A stretch of DNA of 64,000 nucleotides from DASXHD01 sp036488725 (GTDB taxonomy: Bacteria > Myxococcota_A > Polyangia > Polyangiales > Polyangiaceae). The notes beneath the pieces are model-generated. The model ran no database searches. It was not told where the DNA came from and saw only the letters and a program-made list of their open reading frames with translations. A program made the position numbers and the translations under genes. This document shows positions 36,792 to 45,418 of the stretch, piece by piece (the first letter of the stretch is position 1; each line of letters opens with the position of its first letter). Location of the stretch: NCBI GenBank assembly GCA_036488725.1, contig DASXHD010000032.1, forward strand, positions 58,752-122,751. The letters are read 5' to 3'.

Positions 36792-39614
36792 TTATCCGAA
36801 GGCGACTTCGATCAACATCTTTTGCTCGAGGTAGTGGCTCGCCTTGCTTCCGGTCGCCGGGCTCGCGCTCTCGACGCGCGAGGCGAGCGAGAGCGGCAAG
36901 CGCTCGCCGATGACGTCGCGGAGACGCGCGTTCAAGAAATACCAAGCGCCCATGTTGCTCGGCTCCTCTTGCACCCAGACGAGCGGCGTGCCGTCGGCGT
37001 AACGCTCGAGCGCTTTCGGCAGCTCCTCGTTGAGCGGGTAGAGCTGCTCGAGCCGCACGATCGCGACGTCCTCGCGCGCGAGCTTCCGCCGCGCGTCGAG
37101 CAAGTCGTAATAAACCTTGCCGCTGCAGAGGAGCACGCGCTTCACCTTGGACGGATCCAAATCATCCGGGATGACGCGCTGGAACTTGCCGTTCGAAAAA
37201 TCGGCGAGCGGCGACACGGCCTCTTTGTGACGAAGCAAGCTCTTCGGCGTCATCACGACGAGCGGCTTTCTCCAGGGCCGAAGTACTTGACGACGCAAGC
37301 AATGAAAGAGCTGCGCCGGCGTCGTGAGGTTGCAAATCTGGATGTTGTCTTCGGCGGCGAGCTGGAGAAATCGCTCGAGCCGCGCGCTCGAGTGCTCGGG
37401 GCCTTGGCCTTCGTAGGCGTGCGGCAAGAGCATCACGAGGCCCGACAGGCGAAGCCACTTGTCCTCGGCCGACGAGATGAACTGATCGATGATGACTTGC
37501 GCGCCGTTCGTGAAGTCGCCGAACTGCGCTTCCCAAATCACGAGCCCATCGGGCCGATCGAGGCTGAAGCCGTACTCGAAACCGAGCACGCCAGCTTCGC
37601 TGAGCGGCGAGTCGTAGATGTCGATGCGCGCTTGCTCGGCCGAGAGGTTCGCGAGCGGCATGTAGACTTCGCCGGTGTGGACGTCGTGCACCGCAGCGTG
37701 ACGATGCGTGAACGTTCCGCGCCGCGAGTCTTGCCCGGTGACGCGAACGGGATAGCCTTCGACGAGCAGCGTCGCGAACGCGAGGTGCTCGCCGCCGCCC
37801 CAGTCGAGACCTTTGATGGGGCTCGTGCCCGGCGTCAGATCGCGCCGGTCGTGCTCGAAGACCTTCAGCACTTTCGGATTCGGCGTGAAGCCCTCCGGAA
37901 AGCGCGCCATCTTGTCGAGCAGCGCGCGCAGCTTCTCCTCCGGCACCGCCGTCACCGCCAGTGGAACGAGCTTGTCCGGCCCGCCTTTGAACGGGCTCCA
38001 AATGCCTTCCATCGCGCGCGGCGGCTGCAAATAATCGCCGCTCCGCGCCTCGGTGAGCGCGTCGCTGAGCGCGGCCTTGCGCGCGGTCGCGATGTCCTCG
38101 GCTTGCTCGAGCGTCAGCTTGCCCGCCTCGACGAGCTTCTTCACGTACATCTCGCGGACGCTCGGCTTCTTGTCGATCACCGCATACATGAGCGGCTGCG
38201 TGAAGCGCGGCTCGTCGCCCTCGTTGTGGCCGTACTTCCTGTAGCAGTACATGTCGATGACGACGTCTTGCGCGAAGCGCGCGCGGAACTCGGCGGCGAG
38301 CTTCGCCACCCAAATCACCGCCTCGGGATCTTCGCCGTTCACGTGGAAGACCGGCACGCGCATCATCCGCGTGATGTCGGTGCAGTAACGCGTCGAGCGA
38401 CTGTCCTCCGGCACGGTGGTGAAGCCGATGAGGTTGTTCACGACGACGTGAATGGTGCCGCCGGTCGAGTAGCCCTCGAGCCCGCCCATGTTGAGCGTCT
38501 CGGAGACGATGCCTTGCCCCATGAACGCCGCGTCGCCGTGGACGAGCAGCGGCATCACGTTCTTGCGGTTGCCGCGATCTTGCTTCGCGCGGACGCGCCC
38601 CTCGACGACCGGGTTCACGTACTCGAGATGGCTCGGGTTGAAGCTCATCGTGAGGTGAACCGAGTTGCCCGACTGGGTGACGACGTCGCTCGAGTAACCG
38701 AGGTGATATTTCACGTCGCCCGCGCCGAGAAAACGGTCGGGGTGCTTGTCGTCGAACGCGGCGAAGATCTCGCGGACCTTCTTGCCGAGCACGTTGACGA
38801 GCACGTTGAGCCGCCCGCGGTGCGCCATGCCGAACACGATCTCGTCGACGCCGAGCGCGCCCGACTGCTCGACGATCACGTCGAGCATCGCGATGAAGCT
38901 CTCGGCGCCCTCGGCCGAGAAGCGCTTGTCGCCCACGAAATTCTTGTGGAGGAACCACTCGAAAATCTCAGCGTCGGTGAGCTTGGTGACGATGCGGAGC
39001 GCCTGCTGCGAGTCGAGCGAGCCGCGATTTTTCGTCGACTCCATCTTCTCGCGGAGCCACGTACGCATCTCGACTTGCTCGAGCTGCGTGTATTCTACAC
39101 CAATCGAGCCGCAGTACGTCGCGCGGAGGTGCTCGATGATTTCGCGCAGCGTCGCGCGCTCGGGCAGACCGTCGACGTTGATCGTGGGAAAGGTGACGTC
39201 GAGGTCGGCTTGCGTCAGGCCGAACGTCTCGAGCGCGAGCTCTTCGCCCGGCGCGCGCGGCGGCTCGAGCGGGCTCAAGTTCGCGTAGAGGTGTCCGCGC
39301 ACGCGGTACGCGTTGATGAGCGCGTAGACGCGACCGGCGGCTTCGGCGCCCGCGATGACGCTCGGCGGGGGCATCGTCTCGAACGGCATCTCGAGCCGGA
39401 ACGAGGAGACGTGCGCGGCGCCGTTGCCGTTACCGTTGAGCTTTTTGGCCGCGACCCCGTTGCCGTGGGTCGCGGGCGGCGTCGGCGGCGCGATCACCGG
39501 CTCGTAGGTGGCGAAATATCGCCGCCATTTCTCGTCCACGGATGCCGGGCTCTGCACCCACTTCGCGTGCAGCTCCTCGACGTACCCAGCGTTGATGCCG
39601 AATTGTTCGAACAT
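36792..39614 (-). CDS. sucA: 2-oxoglutarate dehydrogenase E1 component
   Basis: 940 residues, normal for SucA. It begins with the F-G-x-N-x-x-Y-V-E-x-L-x-x-x-W peripheral E2-binding motif. The thiamine-binding core includes GMAHRGRLNVL and D-V-V-I-D-M-Y-C-Y-R-x-x-G-H-N-E, and the protein ends with the usual A-S-x-Y-L/H-L-E-Q-K-x-L-I-x-x-A-F-G. It decarboxylates 2-oxoglutarate and passes the succinyl group to SucB lipoyl. No sucB is adjacent in the window; upstream is a divergent region with a Cys-rich lipoprotein. Confidence 0.96.
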   Translation of the reverse strand: MFEQFGINAGYVEELHAKWVQSPASVDEKWRRYFATYEPVIAPPTPPATHGNGVAAKKLNGNGNGAAHVSSFRLEMPFETMPPPSVIAGAEAAGRVYALINAYRVRGHLYANLSPLEPPRAPGEELALETFGLTQADLDVTFPTINVDGLPERATLREIIEHLRATYCGSIGVEYTQLEQVEMRTWLREKMESTKNRGSLDSQQALRIVTKLTDAEIFEWFLHKNFVGDKRFSAEGAESFIAMLDVIVEQSGALGVDEIVFGMAHRGRLNVLVNVLGKKVREIFAAFDDKHPDRFLGAGDVKYHLGYSSDVVTQSGNSVHLTMSFNPSHLEYVNPVVEGRVRAKQDRGNRKNVMPLLVHGDAAFMGQGIVSETLNMGGLEGYSTGGTIHVVVNNLIGFTTVPEDSRSTRYCTDITRMMRVPVFHVNGEDPEAVIWVAKLAAEFRARFAQDVVIDMYCYRKYGHNEGDEPRFTQPLMYAVIDKKPSVREMYVKKLVEAGKLTLEQAEDIATARKAALSDALTEARSGDYLQPPRAMEGIWSPFKGGPDKLVPLAVTAVPEEKLRALLDKMARFPEGFTPNPKVLKVFEHDRRDLTPGTSPIKGLDWGGGEHLAFATLLVEGYPVRVTGQDSRRGTFTHRHAAVHDVHTGEVYMPLANLSAEQARIDIYDSPLSEAGVLGFEYGFSLDRPDGLVIWEAQFGDFTNGAQVIIDQFISSAEDKWLRLSGLVMLLPHAYEGQGPEHSSARLERFLQLAAEDNIQICNLTTPAQLFHCLRRQVLRPWRKPLVVMTPKSLLRHKEAVSPLADFSNGKFQRVIPDDLDPSKVKRVLLCSGKVYYDLLDARRKLAREDVAIVRLEQLYPLNEELPKALERYADGTPLVWVQEEPSNMGAWYFLNARLRDVIGERLPLSLASRVESASPATGSKASHYLEQKMLIEVAFG

Positions 39615-39650
39615 TGCGTAAGGCGAAAGGACCTTACCGCAATATTAGGG

Positions 39651-40595
39651 TCACTGGCACGTGTTCGAGATGCAAATCTGCCCGTTTTGGCAGTCCGCGG
39701 AGCTGAGGCACTGGGCCTGCGCTTCTTGCGCATCTCGGCAGGTCTTGTCCTTCGCGCAGTAGCCGATGCGCGCGTCGATCAACTTGCAATCGGTGTCGGT
39801 CGCGCAGGAGTACCGGCAGAAGCCGTCGAGGCAGACTTGGTTGCTCAGACATTGCGACGCGTCGCCGCAGTTCGGCGCCGGACGCGTATCGGGAACGCAC
39901 GCGCCGTCGTTGCAGTAGTCGCCGCTCGGACAGCCGGCGGTGGTGAGGCTGTTCGGATCGCATGCGGCGACGCACGAGCCGTCTTCGCACTTCGGCGTCG
40001 AGCCGGAGCACTGCGCATCGCTCGTGCATTGCGACGCCGCGTTCGGCTCGCAGATGCCCTTCGTGCAGGTGCTGCCCGTCGGACACGCTTCGCCCGAGCT
40101 GCAGTCGGTCAAGCACTCGCCGTCGGCGCAGACCTTCCCCGCGGCGCACTCGCTCGAGTATTGGCAGACGTTCGTCTTGGCCGTGCACTGCGCCCACGCG
40201 CCGGTGCCCACGCACGCTTCGCCCGACGCGCAATCGGCGTCCTTGGTGCAAGTCACGACTTGTCCGGGCTGCGTCGAAGGCGGCACGCATTGGTTCGACT
40301 TGCACACGTCGCCTTGCGGGCAGTCGCTGTCGGCTTGGCAGGTGCTCACGCAGCCGACGTCGGTGCAGATCTGATTCGCCGCGCAGGCGCTCGCGCCGGT
40401 GCACTTTTGGTTCGGCGGCGGCGTCACCTGGTGGCAGCCGTAGCCGTCGCAGTTGTAGCAGCCGGTGCCGTCGCAGTAGTACCGCGTGTCGCCCGGGCCG
40501 CATCCCTCCGAGGACGCCATGACGAACATCGCGCCCATCGCGCCGATCGCCATGCTCATACGAGTCACGAACCGGAAGTTATGCGTGGTCCTCAT
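39651..40595 (-). CDS. Cysteine-rich repeat lipoprotein (Dickkopf/EB-like)
   Basis: 314 residues. A signal peptide ends at E-G-C; the mature protein has more than 30 cysteines in units of about 20-30 residues, each roughly C-x4-6-C-x4-5-G-x-C-x4-6-C. Such arrays appear in many myxobacterial secreted proteins and resemble Dickkopf N-terminal or EB modules. Role probably structural or adhesive at the surface. Start at ATG 40595; ATG 40556 also gives a signal peptide. Divergent from skp with 155 bp between. Confidence 0.75.
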   Translation of the reverse strand: MRTTHNFRFVTRMSMAIGAMGAMFVMASSEGCGPGDTRYYCDGTGCYNCDGYGCHQVTPPPNQKCTGASACAANQICTDVGCVSTCQADSDCPQGDVCKSNQCVPPSTQPGQVVTCTKDADCASGEACVGTGAWAQCTAKTNVCQYSSECAAGKVCADGECLTDCSSGEACPTGSTCTKGICEPNAASQCTSDAQCSGSTPKCEDGSCVAACDPNSLTTAGCPSGDYCNDGACVPDTRPAPNCGDASQCLSNQVCLDGFCRYSCATDTDCKLIDARIGYCAKDKTCRDAQEAQAQCLSSADCQNGQICISNTCQ

Positions 40596-40750
40596 GGTGC
40601 TTGAGCCTATCGTATCCATATGCCGTGCCAGGTCCAGGCCACCGCGATTTCCGGGAAATCCGGGGCCTCCTTCGGGCAGTGTGAACGAGCGTACATAGTT
40701 CGACCGTATTCCTAGCGTCCTCGCGGAAGCTCGGTTAGAAGAGCGGCGCG

Positions 40751-41323
40751 ATGAAATTCCGTTTCGCCCCATTGCTCGCTGCGACGCTTTTTGCGGCCGT
40801 TCCGGCCTACGCCGACCAACCTCAGGCCGGCGTGCGCGTCGCCGTCGTCGACGTGCAGCGCGCGATGATGCAGACCGAGGACGGCCTGCGCGTGCAAGCG
40901 ACCTTGAAGAAGGAATTCGACAAGAAGCAGCAGGAGCTGAACAAAAAACAGACCGACCTGCAGAAGCAAAAAGAAGACATCGACAAGCAGGCGAAGGTCC
41001 TCTCGAAGGACGCGTACTCGCGCAAGCTCGAAGAGCTCCAGAAGCAGATGATGGAGCTCCAGACGATGTTTGTAGATTACAACAAACAGATCGACAAAGA
41101 GCAGAAGGAAAAGACCGAGCCGATCTTCGAGAAGATCATGGCGATCGTGAAGCGCATCGCGACGACGGAGAACTACGACATCGTCGTGGACAAGACGACC
41201 GTCGCGTACGTGCGCACCGATCTCGATCTGACCGACAAGTGCATCCAGATGTACAACAGCGGACAGATTCCTCCGGTGACGCCGGCGCCGACGGGCAGCG
41301 GCGGCGGGTTGCCGAGACCCTGA
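40751..41323 (+). CDS. skp: Skp/OmpH-family periplasmic chaperone
   Basis: 190 residues. A signal peptide (1-21, ending Y-A-D) is followed by the V-A-V-V-D-V-Q-R-A motif and a Lys/Gln/Glu-rich coiled coil (about 48-140), as in Skp, which escorts unfolded outer-membrane proteins to BamA. A Pro/Gly tail ends it. It starts the skp-lpxD-fabZ-lpxA order, common to Gram-negative outer-membrane operons; bamA would normally precede it but is absent here. Confidence 0.9.
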   Translation: MKFRFAPLLAATLFAAVPAYADQPQAGVRVAVVDVQRAMMQTEDGLRVQATLKKEFDKKQQELNKKQTDLQKQKEDIDKQAKVLSKDAYSRKLEELQKQMMELQTMFVDYNKQIDKEQKEKTEPIFEKIMAIVKRIATTENYDIVVDKTTVAYVRTDLDLTDKCIQMYNSGQIPPVTPAPTGSGGGLPRP

Positions 41324-41325
41324 GC

Positions 41326-42159
41326 ATGCTCCGATTGCGCGCGCCGGCGACGCTCGCCGAGCTCTGCGCGCGGGGCGGGGGAGTGGTTCGCGGCGCGGCG
41401 AAGGTCGCGTCGGTCGCGCGCGTCGAGGACGCGGGCGAAGGCGATCTCGCGCCGCTGACGTCGGGTCGATTCGCGGCGAAGGCCAAGCGCGCCATCGCGC
41501 GCGGCGCGGCGATCCTCGCGGACGAAGCGCTCGGACGCGATCTCGACGGGCCAGTCTGGTCGCATCCGCACGCGAGCTGGGCGCTCGCCGAGGTGCTCGA
41601 TGATTGCATCGCGCCGATGGAGCGTCCGCGCTGGGGCGAAGGGTGCACGTTCGGCGACAACGTCGTGCTCGGGCCGCGCGTCGAAATCGGAGCGCGCGTT
41701 CACGTCGAAGCAGGCGCGGTGATCGGCCGGCCCGGCTTCGGCTGGGCGACGAAAGACGCCGTCACGCGGCCGGTTCCGCAGCTCGGCGGCGTCGTCATCG
41801 AGGACGACGCGTGGATCGGTCCGCTCTGCACCGTCGACGCGGGAACGCTCGCGCCGACGCGGATTCGTCGCGGCGCCAAGCTCGACGCGCATGTTCACGT
41901 CGGGCACAACTGCGACGTCGGCGAAGAGTGCATCATCGCGGCGCAGTCGGGCCTCGCGGGATCGGTCGTCCTCGGACGCGGCGTGCTCGTCGGCGGACAA
42001 GCGGGGTTCGCCGATCACGTTCGCGTGGGCGACGGCGCGCGCATCGCGGCCAAGAGCGGCGTCATCGGCGATGTACCGGCGGGCGCGGTCGTGGCAGGAT
42101 ATCCCGCCCAACCGCGCATGCGCTGGCTCCGCGCGCTCGCGCGTCTCTATCGCCGATGA
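41326..42159 (+). CDS. lpxD: UDP-3-O-acyl-glucosamine N-acyltransferase, short form
   Basis: 277 residues, about 60 shorter than usual LpxD. The N-terminal nucleotide-binding domain (about 1-95) is present but compact. A left-handed beta-helix of hexapeptide repeats follows, with the catalytic histidine in H-V-G-H-N-C. The C-terminal helical part is short. It transfers a hydroxyacyl chain from ACP to the glucosamine amine in lipid A synthesis. Genes lpxD-fabZ-lpxA-GNAT are chained by overlaps of 4 bp. Confidence 0.9.
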   Translation: MLRLRAPATLAELCARGGGVVRGAAKVASVARVEDAGEGDLAPLTSGRFAAKAKRAIARGAAILADEALGRDLDGPVWSHPHASWALAEVLDDCIAPMERPRWGEGCTFGDNVVLGPRVEIGARVHVEAGAVIGRPGFGWATKDAVTRPVPQLGGVVIEDDAWIGPLCTVDAGTLAPTRIRRGAKLDAHVHVGHNCDVGEECIIAAQSGLAGSVVLGRGVLVGGQAGFADHVRVGDGARIAAKSGVIGDVPAGAVVAGYPAQPRMRWLRALARLYRR

Positions 42160-42602
42160 CCGTCCTCGAAATCGATCGCATCCTCCAAATTTTGCCGCAC
42201 CGGTATCCGTTCGTGCTCGTCGATCGGGTCACCGACGTGACGCCGCACAAGCGCATCCACGGGCACAAATGCGTGAGCATGAACGAGCCGTGGTTCCTCG
42301 GGCATTTTCCTTCGCGTCCGATCATGCCGGGCGTGCTCATCCTCGAAGCGATGGCGCAGCTCGGCGGGCTGCTCGCGTACGCGAGCGAGCCGTTCGATCC
42401 GCAGGGCTCGCTCATGTATTTTCTCGGCATCGACAAGGCGAAGTTCCGGCGGCCCGTAATCCCGGGCGATCGACTCGACCTCGAGGTGAGCGTGCTTCAC
42501 CACCGGACCAACGTCTGGAAATTTCGCGGCGAGGCGCTCGTCGACGGCACCGTGTGCGCGCAAGGCGAGCTGCTCGCGTCGGTCGTGGATCGCTCGGGAT
42601 GA
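42156..42602 (+). CDS. fabZ: 3-hydroxyacyl-ACP dehydratase FabZ
   Basis: 148 residues. The hot-dog fold signature L-P-H-R-Y-P-F and the catalytic His in G-H-F-P-S-R-P-I-M-P-G-V with Glu in E-A-M-A-Q are intact. It removes water from 3-hydroxyacyl-ACP in fatty acid elongation, competing with LpxA and LpxD for hydroxyacyl-ACP. ATGA overlaps on both sides. Confidence 0.96.
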   Translation: MTVLEIDRILQILPHRYPFVLVDRVTDVTPHKRIHGHKCVSMNEPWFLGHFPSRPIMPGVLILEAMAQLGGLLAYASEPFDPQGSLMYFLGIDKAKFRRPVIPGDRLDLEVSVLHHRTNVWKFRGEALVDGTVCAQGELLASVVDRSG

Positions 42603-43279
42603 AAATTCATCCGACTGCGATCGTCGAGCGCGGCGCCGAGCTCGGGCCGGACTGCGAGATTGGCCCGTACGCGGTCGTCTACGGCGGCGTTCGGATGGGC
42701 GCGCGCAATCGCGTGCACGCGCTCGCGGTGATCGGGGACCTACCGCAGGACAAGAAGTCCGGCGGCACGCCGACGCGCGTCGAAATTGGAGACGACAACG
42801 TCTTTCGCGAGCACGTCACGGTGCACCGCGGCACGCGCGAGACGGCGACGCGCATCGGGTCGAAAAATTTGTTCATGGTCGGCTCGCACGTCGCGCACGA
42901 CGTCGTGATCGGCTCGCACGTGGTCGTCGCGAACGGCGTCCAGCTCGCAGGGCACGTCGTGGTCGAGGACCACGCGACCTTCGGCGGGCTCGCGGGCGTC
43001 GCTCAGTTCGCGCGCGTCGGCGAGAGCGCGTTCGTCGCCGCGGGCGCGATGGTCGAGCGCGACGTGCCGCCGTTTTGCATCACGGCCGGAGACCGCGCGC
43101 GTCCGCGCGCCGTGAACCGCGTGGGCCTCGAGCGGCGCGGCGTACCCCGCGCGTCGATCGACGAAATCGAGCGTGTTTTCAGGGCGATTTTCTTCGCGAA
43201 GGTCCCGCGCGCAGCCGCGGTCGCCGCCGTGACCACCGACGATCCGTTCGCGTCGAAGCTCCTCGCGGCGCTCCGATGA
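42599..43279 (+). CDS. lpxA: UDP-GlcNAc O-acyltransferase LpxA, short C-terminus
   Basis: 226 residues, about 35 shorter than E. coli LpxA. Opening I-H-P-T-A-I-V, nearly ten hexapeptide rungs, catalytic His in V-G-S-H-V-A-H-D and Q-L-A-G-H-V identify it. It adds the first hydroxyacyl chain to UDP-GlcNAc, opening lipid A synthesis. The C-terminal helical domain is trimmed to three short helices, as in some Deltaproteobacterial forms. Confidence 0.94.
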   Translation: MKIHPTAIVERGAELGPDCEIGPYAVVYGGVRMGARNRVHALAVIGDLPQDKKSGGTPTRVEIGDDNVFREHVTVHRGTRETATRIGSKNLFMVGSHVAHDVVIGSHVVVANGVQLAGHVVVEDHATFGGLAGVAQFARVGESAFVAAGAMVERDVPPFCITAGDRARPRAVNRVGLERRGVPRASIDEIERVFRAIFFAKVPRAAAVAAVTTDDPFASKLLAALR

Positions 43280-44160
43280 CCTCGCGTCCGTTCGAGCCTC
43301 GCGACGACGAGTCAATCGTTGCACTCTACACGCGTCTCCACGCGAACGATCCGTCGATCGAAGCGACGACGCTCGATCGCTGGCGAGCCTTCCGCGCGCT
43401 CGCGACCTTGGAGGGCGGAAGACGCTTCCGCGTCGTCGAAGAAGAAGGCGCGATCGTGGCCTTGATGACGGTCGGCACGCTCAAGCGACCCGGTGGCGAT
43501 GCGCGGCGCATTCGCATCTTCGTCGACCCGCCCGCGCGCCGTCGCGGTCTCGCGCGCGAGCTCTTCGATCGAGGCGAAGCCGAAGCGATCGCCGACGGCG
43601 CGCGGACGATCGAGTCTTTCTTGGACTCGCGTTGGATCGCGGGGCGCACGTTCGCCATGTCGCGCGGATTTTCGGTTTACATCCACGATCTCTTTCTCGC
43701 GCGCGACGGGAGCGCGTTCGTCGCGCCCGCTGCGGCAGGCGTCGCGCTGCGTGCGTTTTCGCCGGGCGAGGAAGGCGCGGTCGCCGCGATCTCGAACGCG
43801 AGCCTCGTGCGGGACAAAGGCTTCACGACCGAGAGCGCCGAGTCGATCGCGGCGTACCTGCGCTTTCCCGGCGCCGAAATCATCGTCGCCGAGGCGGAAG
43901 GGCCGGTCGGCTTCTGTCACGTCGAGCACAACGGCGCGAGCGGATACATTCAGGCGCTCGGGGTCCTCCCGGCGTTCGAGGGTCGCGGCATCGGCGCTGC
44001 GCTCCTCTCGCGCGCGATCGAATCGCTCCGCGCGTCCGGAGCCGAGCACATCGAGCTGTGCACCGAAGAAGACAACGCGCGCGCTCGCCGGCTCTATGCG
44101 CGCGCCGGATTTTCGCTCGCGCGCGAGGCCTTCACGTTGAGAAAAGAGATTCGAGTGTAA
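43276..44160 (+). CDS. Double-GNAT acetyltransferase
   Basis: 294 residues with two GNAT domains. The first (about 1-140) has the acetyl-CoA loop V-D-P-P-A-R-R-R-G-L-A; the second (about 150-294) has V-L-P-A-F-E-G-R-G-I-G-A-A-L. The first has a weaker substrate pocket and may be structural. The acceptor is unknown; it is coupled to lpxA by ATGA but need not act on lipid A. Confidence 0.82.
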   Translation: MTSRPFEPRDDESIVALYTRLHANDPSIEATTLDRWRAFRALATLEGGRRFRVVEEEGAIVALMTVGTLKRPGGDARRIRIFVDPPARRRGLARELFDRGEAEAIADGARTIESFLDSRWIAGRTFAMSRGFSVYIHDLFLARDGSAFVAPAAAGVALRAFSPGEEGAVAAISNASLVRDKGFTTESAESIAAYLRFPGAEIIVAEAEGPVGFCHVEHNGASGYIQALGVLPAFEGRGIGAALLSRAIESLRASGAEHIELCTEEDNARARRLYARAGFSLAREAFTLRKEIRV

Positions 44161-44190
44161 GGTCACGCGCGCTCGGCCGTTGAACGCGCC

Positions 44191-45417
44191 ATGCGGCAGA
44201 GCTTCGTTTTTTTCTCGGCGTGCGCCCTCGCGGCGTGCGCGCGGCAAGAACCCCAATCGCCCGCGTCGCTTCCGAACCCCGCCGACGCGCGGACGCTCGC
44301 GGCGTACTCGCCGGGCAGCGCGACGGGCGTCCAGCAGGCGGAGATCGCGGCGGTCCAAACCGAGTCGGCGCCGGCCGCGAACAAACTTTTCTCGTTCATG
44401 AGCAGCACGGTCGCGTCGTCGACGCCGACGGCGCAGCTTCCGAGCGAAGCGACGTCCGAGCAGGGCGAGATGATCGACATCGAGGCGCGCTATTCGATCC
44501 AGTGCGACGCGGTCACGAAGTGCGCCGCGAATTTCCGCGAGCTCGTTCCGAAGTGGGGCGGCCGCATCACGGTCGACGAAGGCACGACCGACAAAGAGAC
44601 CGAGGTCACGTTCGAGGCACGAATCCCGGCTGAAAAGTTCGAGTCGTTCGCTGGCGGTCTCGGCGGCCTCGGCGCGACGGCCGCGCGCGACGTGCGCCGC
44701 CGCGACGTCTCGAAGGAGTACCACGACAGCGAGCTCTTGCTGCGCGAGCGCCGCGCGACACGCGACCGCTTCGAGGAGCTGCTCAAAGAAGCGAAAGACG
44801 TCCCGCAGACGCTCCAAGTCGAGCAGCAGCTCGAACGACTTCGAACCGAAATCGATCGCATCGAAGGCGACATGCGCTGGCTCAAAGACCGCGTGGCCGA
44901 AGCGACCGTGCGCGTGAAATTCGTGCCGAGCTCGTCGTCCGAGGACGCCGTCTTCGCGCCGACCGCGACGCTCTTCCCGACGCTCCGCGCGACGATGATG
45001 TTCGACCTCCGCTCGGAGACGCAGCGCATCGGCTACGTCGGCGGCGGCTTTTCGTTGGAGTTCAAACCATTCGCGCGAGCCATCACCATCGACGTCGACA
45101 TGGCGCGTGCCGCCCTCGCCGACAAGCCGACGAGCAGCGAGTGGGCGTACACCTTCCTCCTCGGCCTCGATTTGTATTCGGACCTGCTCGGCGGCGGACG
45201 TCGCAAGTTCTTGAACCCGTACCTCGGCTTCCGCGTCGGCTACGCGATCACCGAAGGGAGCGGCGATCTGGCCTTCGGCGGCGTCGTCGGCCTCGACCTC
45301 GTGAAAACGAAAGCCGTCCTCCTCGACATCGGCGCCCGCGTCCTCGGTCTGGTGGGCAACGACCAAGGCCCGCACGTCCAAGTGGGACCTGCCGTGCAAT
45401 TCAGCGTCGCGTTTTGA
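44191..45417 (+). CDS. DUF4349-like lipoprotein with C-terminal beta-barrel-like region
   Basis: 408 residues. The signal ends at A-A-C16 or nearby (A-C-A-L-A-A-C), so it is a lipoprotein. About residues 95-250 follow DUF4349, whose coiled-coil part (D-V-S-K-E-Y-H-D-S-E then a Glu/Arg-rich helix) is plain. Normally a membrane helix follows; here about 155 residues of alternating Gly/aromatic strands instead suggest an outer-membrane barrel or half-barrel. Function unknown. Confidence 0.65.
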   Translation: MRQSFVFFSACALAACARQEPQSPASLPNPADARTLAAYSPGSATGVQQAEIAAVQTESAPAANKLFSFMSSTVASSTPTAQLPSEATSEQGEMIDIEARYSIQCDAVTKCAANFRELVPKWGGRITVDEGTTDKETEVTFEARIPAEKFESFAGGLGGLGATAARDVRRRDVSKEYHDSELLLRERRATRDRFEELLKEAKDVPQTLQVEQQLERLRTEIDRIEGDMRWLKDRVAEATVRVKFVPSSSSEDAVFAPTATLFPTLRATMMFDLRSETQRIGYVGGGFSLEFKPFARAITIDVDMARAALADKPTSSEWAYTFLLGLDLYSDLLGGGRRKFLNPYLGFRVGYAITEGSGDLAFGGVVGLDLVKTKAVLLDIGARVLGLVGNDQGPHVQVGPAVQFSVAF

Positions 45418-45418
45418 G

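Noticed and set aside
36447..40604. A very long open frame on the plus strand across sucA
   Set aside because: It is antisense to sucA, whose protein is unmistakable. In GC-rich DNA with G/C at third positions the opposite frame rarely meets a stop; the antisense product has no known motif.
40681..40720. Possible sigmaE-type promoter before skp (GAAC...CGTA)
   Set aside because: Spacing is about 18 bp and the -10 match is weak; not enough to call.
40935..40950. SOS-like CTGAACAAAAAACAG in skp
   Set aside because: It lies inside coding sequence for a Lys/Gln-rich coil and lacks the right-hand half-site.
43276..44160. Role of the double-GNAT protein in lipid A modification
   Set aside because: Only gene order supports it; GNAT genes often hitchhike in operons.
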